Part shown: positions 1-7,390 of the stretch, piece after piece | Position numbering within the stretch: position 1 is the stretch's first letter | Layout: each line of letters begins with the position of its first letter | Source: Pleionea sp. CnH1-48 | GTDB taxonomy: Bacteria > Pseudomonadota > Gammaproteobacteria > Enterobacterales > Kangiellaceae | Reading direction: 5' to 3' | Length of the DNA: 64,000 nucleotides | NCBI RefSeq assembly: GCF_024124665.1 | Contig: NZ_JAMXSB010000003.1 | Coordinates: 62,001 to 126,000 of the forward strand | Program-made: the position numbers and the translations under genes | The notes under the pieces: generated by a model | What the model was told of the DNA's origin: nothing | Databases searched by the model: none | What the model saw: the letters and a program-made list of their open reading frames with translations, nothing else

Positions 1-828
1 TACTGATTGGCTTTCACATACGCTTTCATACTTTCTTATCAATGAAACTAGAGTGTCAATGTACTCACCCAAAGTATTAATATTACTGATAACAAACCCA
101 ATAGGATTATTAATTTCATGGGCCACTCCAGCAGAAAGCTGCCCTATAGATGCCAGTTTCTCTGAGTTAACCAGCTGTTGTTGAGCCAGCTTTAATGACT
201 CATGAGTTTTAATAAGCTCTTCATGATTCTTTTGAGTTTGCTTAGTAGATAAGCGTCTCTCCAAAGCAATACCTAACTGGGAGGCAGCAACAGAGGCACT
301 ATCTTGAATACTTTGTGGAAACTGCTTCCAATCAGAAACACCAACCTCGATAACGGCAACTACTTTTGAATAGCACTTAATAGGGATAGCATGAATACCG
401 ATGAGATCGGGCTGGGTAAAAAGCTCTTCACATACATCAGTTTCACCCTGGCTCATGCTAACAGAATGACCTGTTTTAACTGCTTCGCTGACGGCCTGAT
501 TGAGCTCGTTTTTTTCTACATTGCCTTCAGAGATTTCTTGGTCAAGCATATGAAGTTCGGTAAACAGAACACTGGAAAATTCGCCAACTATACTGGCAAA
601 CTCTTCAATACTCTCAACAAACTTTTTTTCCTCTTGAGTGAATTTCGAAACAGTCACCAGTAACTCAAGGTTGCTTTTACGTTGCTGCAAGTCTTCAAAC
701 TGCTGTTGAATCAACAACATATTAGTGAAGACTTCTCTAGACTTTTCGTCGAGCATTTTCTCTGCACTTTGTCGAGCTTTCTTTTCTCGCTCCAGCGCTC
801 GTTTGTAGACTTCAATATCTGCCATCAT
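1..828 (-). CDS. Histidine kinase, HnoK-like (3' part beyond window)
   Basis: Only the first 276 codons are present; the gene runs off the left edge. An N-terminal coiled-coil segment is followed by a GAF-like region and then a phosphoacceptor box, LSAGVAHEINNPIGFV, near residue 250; the ATPase domain must lie outside the window. No membrane segment is visible, so the kinase is probably cytoplasmic. Its ATG overlaps the stop of the H-NOX gene (ATGA), giving translational coupling. In Shewanella and Vibrio the kinase beside H-NOX is inhibited by NO-bound H-NOX and phosphorylates three response regulators; all three counterparts lie next door. Assignment as HnoK is by neighbourhood plus the H-box. 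Confidence 0.85.
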   Translation of the reverse strand, partial: MMADIEVYKRALEREKKARQSAEKMLDEKSREVFTNMLLIQQQFEDLQQRKSNLELLVTVSKFTQEEKKFVESIEEFASIVGEFSSVLFTELHMLDQEISEGNVEKNELNQAVSEAVKTGHSVSMSQGETDVCEELFTQPDLIGIHAIPIKCYSKVVAVIEVGVSDWKQFPQSIQDSASVAASQLGIALERRLSTKQTQKNHEELIKTHESLKLAQQQLVNSEKLASIGQLSAGVAHEINNPIGFVISNINTLGEYIDTLVSLIRKYESVCESQSV

Positions 829-1373
829 CGCTCACCAAAGTAAATATTGATATCACACTGTGCATCCCCTTTGTGCATACAGATGTCATGTGTAATTGTA
901 ATTGGCTCACCAAATTGTTTTGCGGCTCCTTCTAATAATCCTTCACTTAAGAAGCAGAGCTTTCTTGGCGATTGATAATGCATCACTAGCTCATCTGGCT
1001 TTTCATCAGTGTAAGTAAATGAAGGGAGGCTTGCTTCTGGGTGTAAACGAAGAACTTCCTTATGAATAACGGAGTCTACCTGAAGCAAAAATACTTTGAG
1101 ACCACTATCAACATCCACATCTCCAGGCATACTACTATATAGTGACGAAAACAAGTACTCTCCAAACACCTTAATCAGATCAGGCAGAGCTATTTCGGTG
1201 ATATCAGACAACTTTTGCGCGATAGCAAAAAGCTCTTTTTCGTTATAACGCATTACACTAGTGTAAGCCCCTCCAGACTCAGGAGCGACTTCAGTTAAAA
1301 TACGGTCCCACAATTCAAGACCAAACTTTTCGGTTACCAAATCAGATAGTGCGATAAAAATACTGCCTTGCAT
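825..1373 (-). CDS. hnoX: H-NOX heme nitric oxide sensor
   Basis: This 182-residue protein has the length of a stand-alone bacterial H-NOX. The proximal heme ligand is H104 (in VIHKEV), and the heme-propionate motif Y-x-S-x-R is Y133-S135-R137. The conserved zinc site is also visible as C140, H162, C165 and C173. In the family it binds NO at a ferrous heme and controls the partner kinase. A strong GGAGG lies 7 bases before the ATG. It is followed directly by the kinase gene (4-base overlap) and preceded by two response-regulator genes in the same direction. The distal pocket has no obvious Tyr that would mark an oxygen binder, but this was not modelled. Confidence 0.95.
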   Translation of the reverse strand: MQGSIFIALSDLVTEKFGLELWDRILTEVAPESGGAYTSVMRYNEKELFAIAQKLSDITEIALPDLIKVFGEYLFSSLYSSMPGDVDVDSGLKVFLLQVDSVIHKEVLRLHPEASLPSFTYTDEKPDELVMHYQSPRKLCFLSEGLLEGAAKQFGEPITITHDICMHKGDAQCDINIYFGER

Positions 1374-1400
1374 AGTCTACCTCCTGGCCATAAATTCAAC

Positions 1401-2642
1401 TTATATGTAAATAGCTAACACTGTTTTATGCTCTTTTTCATATTGTTTGAGTCGAGCTAGGTTTTCTTTAGTAATTTCTTGGTTAGCGGTTAATAGTGGC
1501 CGATTGTTGGATGGAATAATCAAATCTTTTTTCAGTGTATCTCCCACTCTTATTTCATCAGTACCTACACAATACTCAACACTTTCTGAGTCCTCAGGAG
1601 AACGTTCACTGATAAATATAATAAACTGTTTGACCAACTCTGGGTCATAAAGCTCACCGCTAAGCTCTGTCAACTCTTTCTTCGCAAGCTCATGAGATGT
1701 TGGCGTTCCGTTTAACTTGCCAGATACACGATCATCATATGCTTTAACTATACGCAATATTCTTGCCTGTATAGGTATAAGCTCTTTAGTTAAGTGCTCG
1801 GGAGTACCAGAGCCATCAAAGTTTTCTAGTTGGTGACGAATCGCTTTGGCTTCAATTTTAAAAGCTGGTAACTTCTCCAAAATATTGGCTCCAATGCAGG
1901 GGTAATCATGATTGTCATCACCCTCCCATACTTTACCGATTTCATGGAGAATAGCGGTTAAGTAAACATGAATAGCATCTGTTGACGATAAACCAATTTT
2001 CGTGGCAAACAAACGGCATTGGCTAGCGACTCTCTGTAACTGTCCGTTACCCTCTGGCTGACGCAGCTCAATGATCTCGGCCAACATATCCACCAGATTT
2101 TTATAGTGCTTATTTTGCGCATGATACTGCTTTTTAAGTTTTTCATGAGATATGGCTAAGGCTTCTGAGCGGCGCTTTACTTCTTCTTCTAAATTATTGT
2201 TAAGAAACTCTAACTCTTTGTTTCTTTCGGCCAAAGATTCTGACAACCTTTCTTTTTCGCGCTCAAGATCCTGCATCTTTGTTGCGTTAGCCAGTACTAA
2301 TTTTATTTCGTTATTATCCCAAGGTTTTGCAATATAGGAATAAATAGCACCCTCATTGATAGCCGATATCGTAGATTCCATATCGGAGTAACCAGTCAGC
2401 AACAAACGAACGGCGTTTGGCTGAATATCCCGAGACTTCGCCAGAAACTCATCTCCCATCATGGTTGGCATACGCATATCAGAAATAATCAGATCAACTG
2501 GGTTGTCTTCTAAAAATGCCAAAGCCTCTTCGCCCGCTTCGAAAGAACTGACGACATACTCCTTTCTAAGTAATCGAGTAAGCGACTTTAAGATCTCTTT
2601 TTCGTCATCAAGAATGAGCAAACGCCTTTTTTTATTTTCCAT
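1401..2642 (-). CDS. Response regulator with degenerate HD-GYP domain (HnoD-like)
   Basis: The 413-residue protein starts with a complete receiver domain (acid pair D12-D13, phosphoacceptor D55, T83, K106). A coiled coil covers about residues 120-180 and an HD-GYP-type domain begins near 185. The metal-binding HD pair reads H233-E234, and the GYP signature reads GSGTP, so c-di-GMP hydrolysis is unlikely. This matches HnoD of the NO network, a non-catalytic HD-GYP regulator that inhibits the EAL phosphodiesterase until phosphorylated. The start has AAGGAG five bases upstream and lies 2 bases after the stop of the EAL gene. Confidence 0.9.
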   Translation of the reverse strand: MENKKRRLLILDDEKEILKSLTRLLRKEYVVSSFEAGEEALAFLEDNPVDLIISDMRMPTMMGDEFLAKSRDIQPNAVRLLLTGYSDMESTISAINEGAIYSYIAKPWDNNEIKLVLANATKMQDLEREKERLSESLAERNKELEFLNNNLEEEVKRRSEALAISHEKLKKQYHAQNKHYKNLVDMLAEIIELRQPEGNGQLQRVASQCRLFATKIGLSSTDAIHVYLTAILHEIGKVWEGDDNHDYPCIGANILEKLPAFKIEAKAIRHQLENFDGSGTPEHLTKELIPIQARILRIVKAYDDRVSGKLNGTPTSHELAKKELTELSGELYDPELVKQFIIFISERSPEDSESVEYCVGTDEIRVGDTLKKDLIIPSNNRPLLTANQEITKENLARLKQYEKEHKTVLAIYI

Positions 2643-2644
2643 AA

Positions 2645-3817
2645 CTACTCCTTACTCACAGATGCATTATTACAATCACCTACGTCTTCCTTACCATATT
2701 GCTTAGGCCGACCATAAAGGTATCCCTGATGAAGATAACAGCCCAGTTGATTAAGCTTAGCTACTTGAGAGTGATTTTCCACTCCTTCTGCTATCACCTC
2801 AAAGTTGAGATGATTTGCTAACTCAATCATTGAAGCGACAATGAATAAGCTCCGATTGTCACTGTCTATATTTTGTATAAATGATTTGTCGATCTTAACA
2901 ATATCTACGGGTAATTTTCTAAGATACTCCATAGTGGAGTACCCCGTGCAAAAGTCATCTAGCGCAATCTTAATCCCGAAGCTCTTTAAGGTATAAAGCT
3001 GTTTAGAAACCTGAGTTAATGACCGAATAAGTTCTGTTTCAGTAATCTCTAGAACAAAGTTACTTGCCGATGCTCCCAACTTTTTACAGAATGACTCAAG
3101 CTTTTTATAAAAAATAGAACTATCAAGTTGTAATGGGGACACATTCATACAAACTTTACGTTGACTGAGTACATGGGATAAATAATCCAGCAAATAGTCA
3201 AGCTGTTGAATACCAATATCTCGGATTACCTGACTGTGTTGAGTCAAAGGGAAAAAGTCGGCAGCCGTCAACAGTCCACGCTCGGGGTGATGCCAGCGAA
3301 TTAACATTTCCGCAGCATACACCTCGTTGTTTTTTGTATTAATAATGGGTTGGAAGTAATTGAACAATTGATTGTTTGCCATTGCACAAGTTAACTCTCG
3401 TTCCATCTTTTGAGTTAAGTGCATATTTTCACGAGCATGACGATCAATGGCATTCTGCTCCAACACCGTTTTAACTTCTTGCCGAATTTCGCCATCAACC
3501 CAAGGTTTTAGTAGAAAACGTTGAATCGAAGCCTCATTAACAGCTTCGCTGAGAGCGGCAAAATCACAATACCCACTAAAAAGAATCCGCGATGTTGTTG
3601 GATAACGGCGATTCACTTCTGATAACAGAGCCGAACCTGTCATCAGGGGCATTCGCTGATCAGAAATCACCAAATCGAAGGGCTTTTGCTCCATTATTTT
3701 AAGCGCCTCGAGTCCGTTGTGTGCAGCCTGTAATGAGTATCCATCTTTACGTAAGACACGCTTAAGCGAATTAGTAATTCCAATTTCGTCATCAACTAGC
3801 AGGATCGATGGTTTCAT
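2645..3817 (-). CDS. Response regulator c-di-GMP phosphodiesterase, REC-EAL (HnoB-like)
   Basis: I chose the ATG at 3817 (390 residues) because GAGGAG sits 7 bases before it; a longer frame begins with TTG at 3832. The receiver domain has D9-D10 and D53. The EAL domain keeps the key residues: the EAL site reads EML, then NVSP, ITETE, DDFCTGYS, KIDKSFI, AEGVE and the QGYLYGRP end. It is therefore probably an active c-di-GMP phosphodiesterase. In the hno network this regulator is activated by phosphorylation when NO is absent and lowers c-di-GMP. It is the first gene of the minus-strand operon and diverges from the HTH-REC gene. Confidence 0.92.
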   Translation of the reverse strand: MKPSILLVDDEIGITNSLKRVLRKDGYSLQAAHNGLEALKIMEQKPFDLVISDQRMPLMTGSALLSEVNRRYPTTSRILFSGYCDFAALSEAVNEASIQRFLLKPWVDGEIRQEVKTVLEQNAIDRHARENMHLTQKMERELTCAMANNQLFNYFQPIINTKNNEVYAAEMLIRWHHPERGLLTAADFFPLTQHSQVIRDIGIQQLDYLLDYLSHVLSQRKVCMNVSPLQLDSSIFYKKLESFCKKLGASASNFVLEITETELIRSLTQVSKQLYTLKSFGIKIALDDFCTGYSTMEYLRKLPVDIVKIDKSFIQNIDSDNRSLFIVASMIELANHLNFEVIAEGVENHSQVAKLNQLGCYLHQGYLYGRPKQYGKEDVGDCNNASVSKE

Positions 3818-3866
3818 ACTCATTCTCCTCAATTAATATAGCTCTACGCCATTAAAGACAAATGCG

Positions 3867-3901
3867 ACATTAGTGACATTTAATGTAATTAGTTATATAA
3901 T
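3867..3901 (+). promoter_or_regulatory. Promoter with overlapping inverted repeat before the hnoC-like gene
   Basis: A sigma70-like pair is visible: GTGACA at 3873-3878 and TATAAT at 3896-3901 with a 17-base spacer. An inverted repeat ACATTA-N8-TAATGT (3867-3872 and 3881-3886) straddles the -35 box. Binding there could repress the rightward gene and affect the divergent operon. That the HTH-REC protein is the binder is an inference from hno biology. Confidence 0.55.
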
Positions 3902-3951
3902 GTGCTCATTATTTAGTCAAGCTCAAAACGAGATTATCAGTAGAGGGCAAT

Positions 3952-4530
3952 ATGGGATCTCAAAAAACACTGAGTAGTGGTGATGTCGCCAAATACTGTG
4001 ACGTCAACTTACGCACCGTTATTCGCTGGATAGAAAAAGGCCACCTGAAAGCTCACAAGTTACCAGGACGTGGCAACAATCGTATCTTAGTGCCTGATTT
4101 TCTTAAGTTTTTAACTGAACATGAAATGCCCGTTCCCAAAGAACTATCGGATACAACAAATAAGATTCTGGTGATAGATGATGAACCCGCCATGGCATCA
4201 GCCATTAAACGTGTGCTAAAGAAAGCAGGCTTTCAAATAGAAACAGCAAGTGACGGGCTAGAAGCAGGTGTAAAACTGTCTGAGTTCCAGCCATCCCTGC
4301 TGATTCTCGATTTGATGATGCCCAATATGAACGGCTTTGAAGTCTTAAAGTTTCTGCGCAACAGCCAGTTTAGCAGTATTAAAGTGATCGTTCTGTCTGG
4401 TGCCGGTGATGATAAGTTGGACAAAGCCTTATCCTTAGGTGCCAATATCGCTATGGCCAAACCCTTCGAAAACGATGAGCTGCTAGCCAAGGTGCAAAAC
4501 CTCATTGGCTCAGAAGCCGTCATCATATAA
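3952..4530 (+). CDS. HTH-receiver transcriptional regulator (HnoC-like)
   Basis: The 192-residue protein has an N-terminal excisionase/MerR-like helix-turn-helix (about residues 7-60, with SSGDVAKYCDVNLRTVIRWI) joined to a C-terminal receiver domain (IDDEP, LDLMMPNMNG, LSGAG, AKPF). This reversed order, DNA binding first, is how HnoC is described in the NO-responsive network, where it controls the hno genes. GAGGGCAAT precedes the ATG. It is divergent from the REC-EAL operon, with 134 bases between the starts. Confidence 0.85.
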   Translation: MGSQKTLSSGDVAKYCDVNLRTVIRWIEKGHLKAHKLPGRGNNRILVPDFLKFLTEHEMPVPKELSDTTNKILVIDDEPAMASAIKRVLKKAGFQIETASDGLEAGVKLSEFQPSLLILDLMMPNMNGFEVLKFLRNSQFSSIKVIVLSGAGDDKLDKALSLGANIAMAKPFENDELLAKVQNLIGSEAVII

Positions 4531-4625
4531 ATAAACGAGTCATTAAGGATCTTCACAATGTTGATGACGAGTAATAAGAACGATATAAATAGCTTATAAA
4601 AACGAAACCATATAGAGAATGAACA

Positions 4626-5042
4626 ATGAGATACCTTCACACCATGATCAGAACCTCCAAACCCGAAGAGTCGGTAGCTTTTTATACCGAAGCATTAGGG
4701 CTCAAACTGATCCGCAAGAGCGACTACCCCAATGGCCAATTCAGTCTTTATTTTATCGGCGAGTCAGAAACAGGGCCGATGATCGAGCTCACACATAACT
4801 GGGGTGATCGAGAATACTCCCAAGGCGATCAATTTGGTCATCTCGCCTACGCCGTCGATGACATCTATGGGACCTGTCAAAAGCTTATGGATATGGGGAT
4901 CACGATCAATCGTCCGCCAAGAGATGGGCGCATGGCTTTCATCAAAGATCCCAATGGTGTCAGCATAGAACTGCTGCAAGCAGGAGAATGCTTACCAACT
5001 CAAGAGCCCTGGGCTTCGATGGAAAACACAGGAAGTTGGTAA
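4626..5042 (+). CDS. gloA: Lactoylglutathione lyase (glyoxalase I)
   Basis: The 138-residue protein is a standard bacterial glyoxalase I, converting the methylglyoxal-glutathione hemithioacetal to S-lactoylglutathione in the cytoplasm. The metal ligands are in register: H5, E54, H72 and E115. The compact bacterial length suggests a nickel-type enzyme. It stands alone, 95 bases after the hnoC-like gene on the same strand, and converges with the next gene; a hairpin lies between them. Confidence 0.93.
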   Translation: MRYLHTMIRTSKPEESVAFYTEALGLKLIRKSDYPNGQFSLYFIGESETGPMIELTHNWGDREYSQGDQFGHLAYAVDDIYGTCQKLMDMGITINRPPRDGRMAFIKDPNGVSIELLQAGECLPTQEPWASMENTGSW

Positions 5043-5049
5043 TACCCTT

Positions 5050-5092
5050 GTTTACCCTAAGCACAAAATCGAAACGATCACTTTGGGTAAAC
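5050..5092. terminator. Hairpin between convergent genes
   Basis: Arms at 5050-5061 and 5081-5092 pair over 12 bases with one mismatch (core GTTTACCC / GGGTAAAC) and a 19-base loop. Neither side has a good T-run. Position between two convergent gene ends suggests a shared terminator. Confidence 0.4.
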
Positions 5093-5100
5093 GCTAAAAA

Positions 5101-5781
5101 TTACTTTTGAAATAGATAAATGCTTTCTCCATCCCCTATTTTTGCCATCTCTTGAATGGTGGCATCCGAGCTAGCACGACTAACTTCATCAACAGAAACA
5201 ACATCCGATAATAACATCACTTTAAAAGGATACTTTTGCTCTTCTGGCGACAATTCTCGCAGCCAGTTTATCTGGTAAGTATTTTGATTAGAGTGAATCA
5301 ATAAAGAACTCGGTAGCTGCGCTTGATCAAGCCAGCGGATCTCATAATTCACATCATTAACGCTTCCCTTCAGATGAGACTCGTTAGGACACACAGTAGA
5401 ACTTTTGCTGAATTGCTTAACACTATCAACATCAACAAGGTGAAAGTATTTGTCCCATTGATGAGATTTATTAATCGCAGCCAAGTCTTTCGCTTGATAG
5501 CGAATGCCTCGATTATGTTCTGGAAAAAGCCGAATCAATTCCACTTTATTATTGAGATGACTGATCACCTCGATAACAGGTTCGTTTTTCCGCCATAGAA
5601 TCACTCGATCAGCTGAGCGAATGTAGTTGAGCTCATAAACCTTAGAACCTACTGTTTCCTTATAAACAAAAGCGGCATTTTTCCCATCCACTACCACACA
5701 CTCTTTGGCTTCCAATAACGTTGCCATACATATCAACCCATAAAGACTATTTCTAAACAATCTGCTTATTATTGTCATCAC
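5101..5781 (-). CDS. Secreted protein of unknown function
   Basis: The 226-residue protein begins with a likely signal peptide (MMTIISRLFRNSLYGLICMA, cleavage probably near residue 25). The rest is a soluble, beta-rich sequence with a few cysteines (CVVVDG near residue 28 and C143 in STVCPNE) and no membrane segment. I do not recognise a family. It is a single minus-strand gene convergent with gloA and divergent from the MFS transporter. Confidence 0.7.
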   Translation of the reverse strand: MMTIISRLFRNSLYGLICMATLLEAKECVVVDGKNAAFVYKETVGSKVYELNYIRSADRVILWRKNEPVIEVISHLNNKVELIRLFPEHNRGIRYQAKDLAAINKSHQWDKYFHLVDVDSVKQFSKSSTVCPNESHLKGSVNDVNYEIRWLDQAQLPSSLLIHSNQNTYQINWLRELSPEEQKYPFKVMLLSDVVSVDEVSRASSDATIQEMAKIGDGESIYLFQK

Positions 5782-6075
5782 TGCACTACCACTCCATTAA
5801 GTTGCTTGATATCTAATCATTAAAACTGAACGCACTCCAATACTTTTACTACAAATAAACAACAGAAATATGACAATAACCACAAAGAATTTAATAATCT
5901 CCATCGCAACTTCCTGTTGCTCTAACAATCTCTAAAAAAGTGTCATCAAACTGCTTAATAATCGAAATAGAAATGCAATATTTTGAGATAGTAGCTACAA
6001 TATAGAGACTCTGGAGCCAGTCTTAGTGCACTTCGTGCAAACAGAAAATTTCTCTTAAGGTAACTTTCTTACTCC

Positions 6076-7305
6076 ATGAAAGATCATCAAGAACAGCGCC
6101 ATCTGTATCTCACTCTCTTTACAGGTGTATTCCTGTTATCTGTCTGTAATGGCAGTCAAACAACACTCTTTGGTATTCGTGCCACCATGGAGGGGTTTTC
6201 GACCCTGGTTACGGGATTATTGATGTCCAGCTTTTTCGCTGGCTTTTTAATCGGGGCAATACGCGGCCCCATTATTATTCAGCGCGTCGGTCATGTAAGA
6301 ACCTTTGGTGCTCTCACCGCACTGGCCTCGGCAGCTTTATTGTTACCTCCGTTGTTTGTCGATCCCTGGTTCTGGATGTTGCTGCGTTTTGTCTTTGGTT
6401 TCTGTGTATCAGGGATCTACGTTGTTAACGAAAGTTGGCTCAATGAAAAGTCCACGAACCAAAACCGAGGACAACTACTCGCCACCTACATGATGACCAT
6501 TTTTATCGGTGTCGGTAGTGGGCAGTTTTTGCTGCAATTTACCGACCCCGGTAGTTTTGTTATCTTTAGCGTGCTCTCCGTACTGGTAAGTATCTCGGCG
6601 ATTCCTTTGTTGGCAACCGCTGACAATGCACCAGAGTATAGAAAGCCAGACAAGGTACCCATTCGTTCATTGTATGAAACCTCTCAGGTGGGTGTTATTG
6701 GTGCGATATGCGCTCATGGCTCCATGGCGATGATATTTGGTATGGGCCCTGTGTTTGCCGCATCAATCGCTCTTACTCCGGCGCAAGTATCCTGGTTTAT
6801 GGCAGCCTTTATTTTTGGCGGTTTCGTGTCTCAGTGGCCGATAGGCAAGCTCTCAGACTTAATGGATCGTCGCTGGATTTTGTTCTCTTGCTCATTGCTT
6901 GCAAGCCTTCTGGTTATCATAGTGCTACCGATGGTGAGAGACTCTCTGCTCATGCTGCTTTTCACCATCTTCCTGATCGGTGCCATGATACTGCCGCTCT
7001 ACTCCATCTGTGTCGCCTATACTCACGACTCCTTAAAGCCAGAACAAAGAATCAGTGCAACGGGCACCTTAATTCTGGTAGCAGGCATAGGCTCAACCTC
7101 AGGCCCCTTTACTCTCTCGCTCATTATGAACCAGTGGCCTCGCGATGGCTTTTATTACGGGCTGTTCAGCCTTCTATTGTTCTTTGCCCTGTTCTGTCTG
7201 GTGCGCTTAATCGTCCGCCAGCGAACACGCCAATACACCAAAGAGCACCAACTGGTCGCCCCCACCTCCACAGGCCAGCTGGTCGAAGACCAAGAGAAAA
7301 AATAA
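6076..7305 (+). CDS. MFS transporter, YcaD-like
   Basis: The 409-residue protein has about twelve hydrophobic segments and the MFS repeat signatures (GPIIIQRVGHVR after segment 2, GKLSDLMDRR after segment 8). The segment YVVNESWLNEKS resembles the YcaD/YfkF branch. The C-terminus is a short charged tail. The substrate cannot be read from sequence. AAGGT lies upstream of the ATG. The M16 protease gene follows in the same direction after 85 bases, so co-transcription is possible. Confidence 0.85.
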   Translation: MKDHQEQRHLYLTLFTGVFLLSVCNGSQTTLFGIRATMEGFSTLVTGLLMSSFFAGFLIGAIRGPIIIQRVGHVRTFGALTALASAALLLPPLFVDPWFWMLLRFVFGFCVSGIYVVNESWLNEKSTNQNRGQLLATYMMTIFIGVGSGQFLLQFTDPGSFVIFSVLSVLVSISAIPLLATADNAPEYRKPDKVPIRSLYETSQVGVIGAICAHGSMAMIFGMGPVFAASIALTPAQVSWFMAAFIFGGFVSQWPIGKLSDLMDRRWILFSCSLLASLLVIIVLPMVRDSLLMLLFTIFLIGAMILPLYSICVAYTHDSLKPEQRISATGTLILVAGIGSTSGPFTLSLIMNQWPRDGFYYGLFSLLLFFALFCLVRLIVRQRTRQYTKEHQLVAPTSTGQLVEDQEKK

Positions 7306-7390
7306 CCTTACAATTTCACCACCGGGTCATTCTTGTCAGCCCTGATCACAGCGTTTAGAATCGGAGCACGCACATAATAAGGATCAAAGA

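Noticed and set aside
6708-7358. 216-codon frame overlapping the MFS gene
   Set aside because: Composition is unlike a protein and the overlapping frame is a clear twelve-helix transporter.
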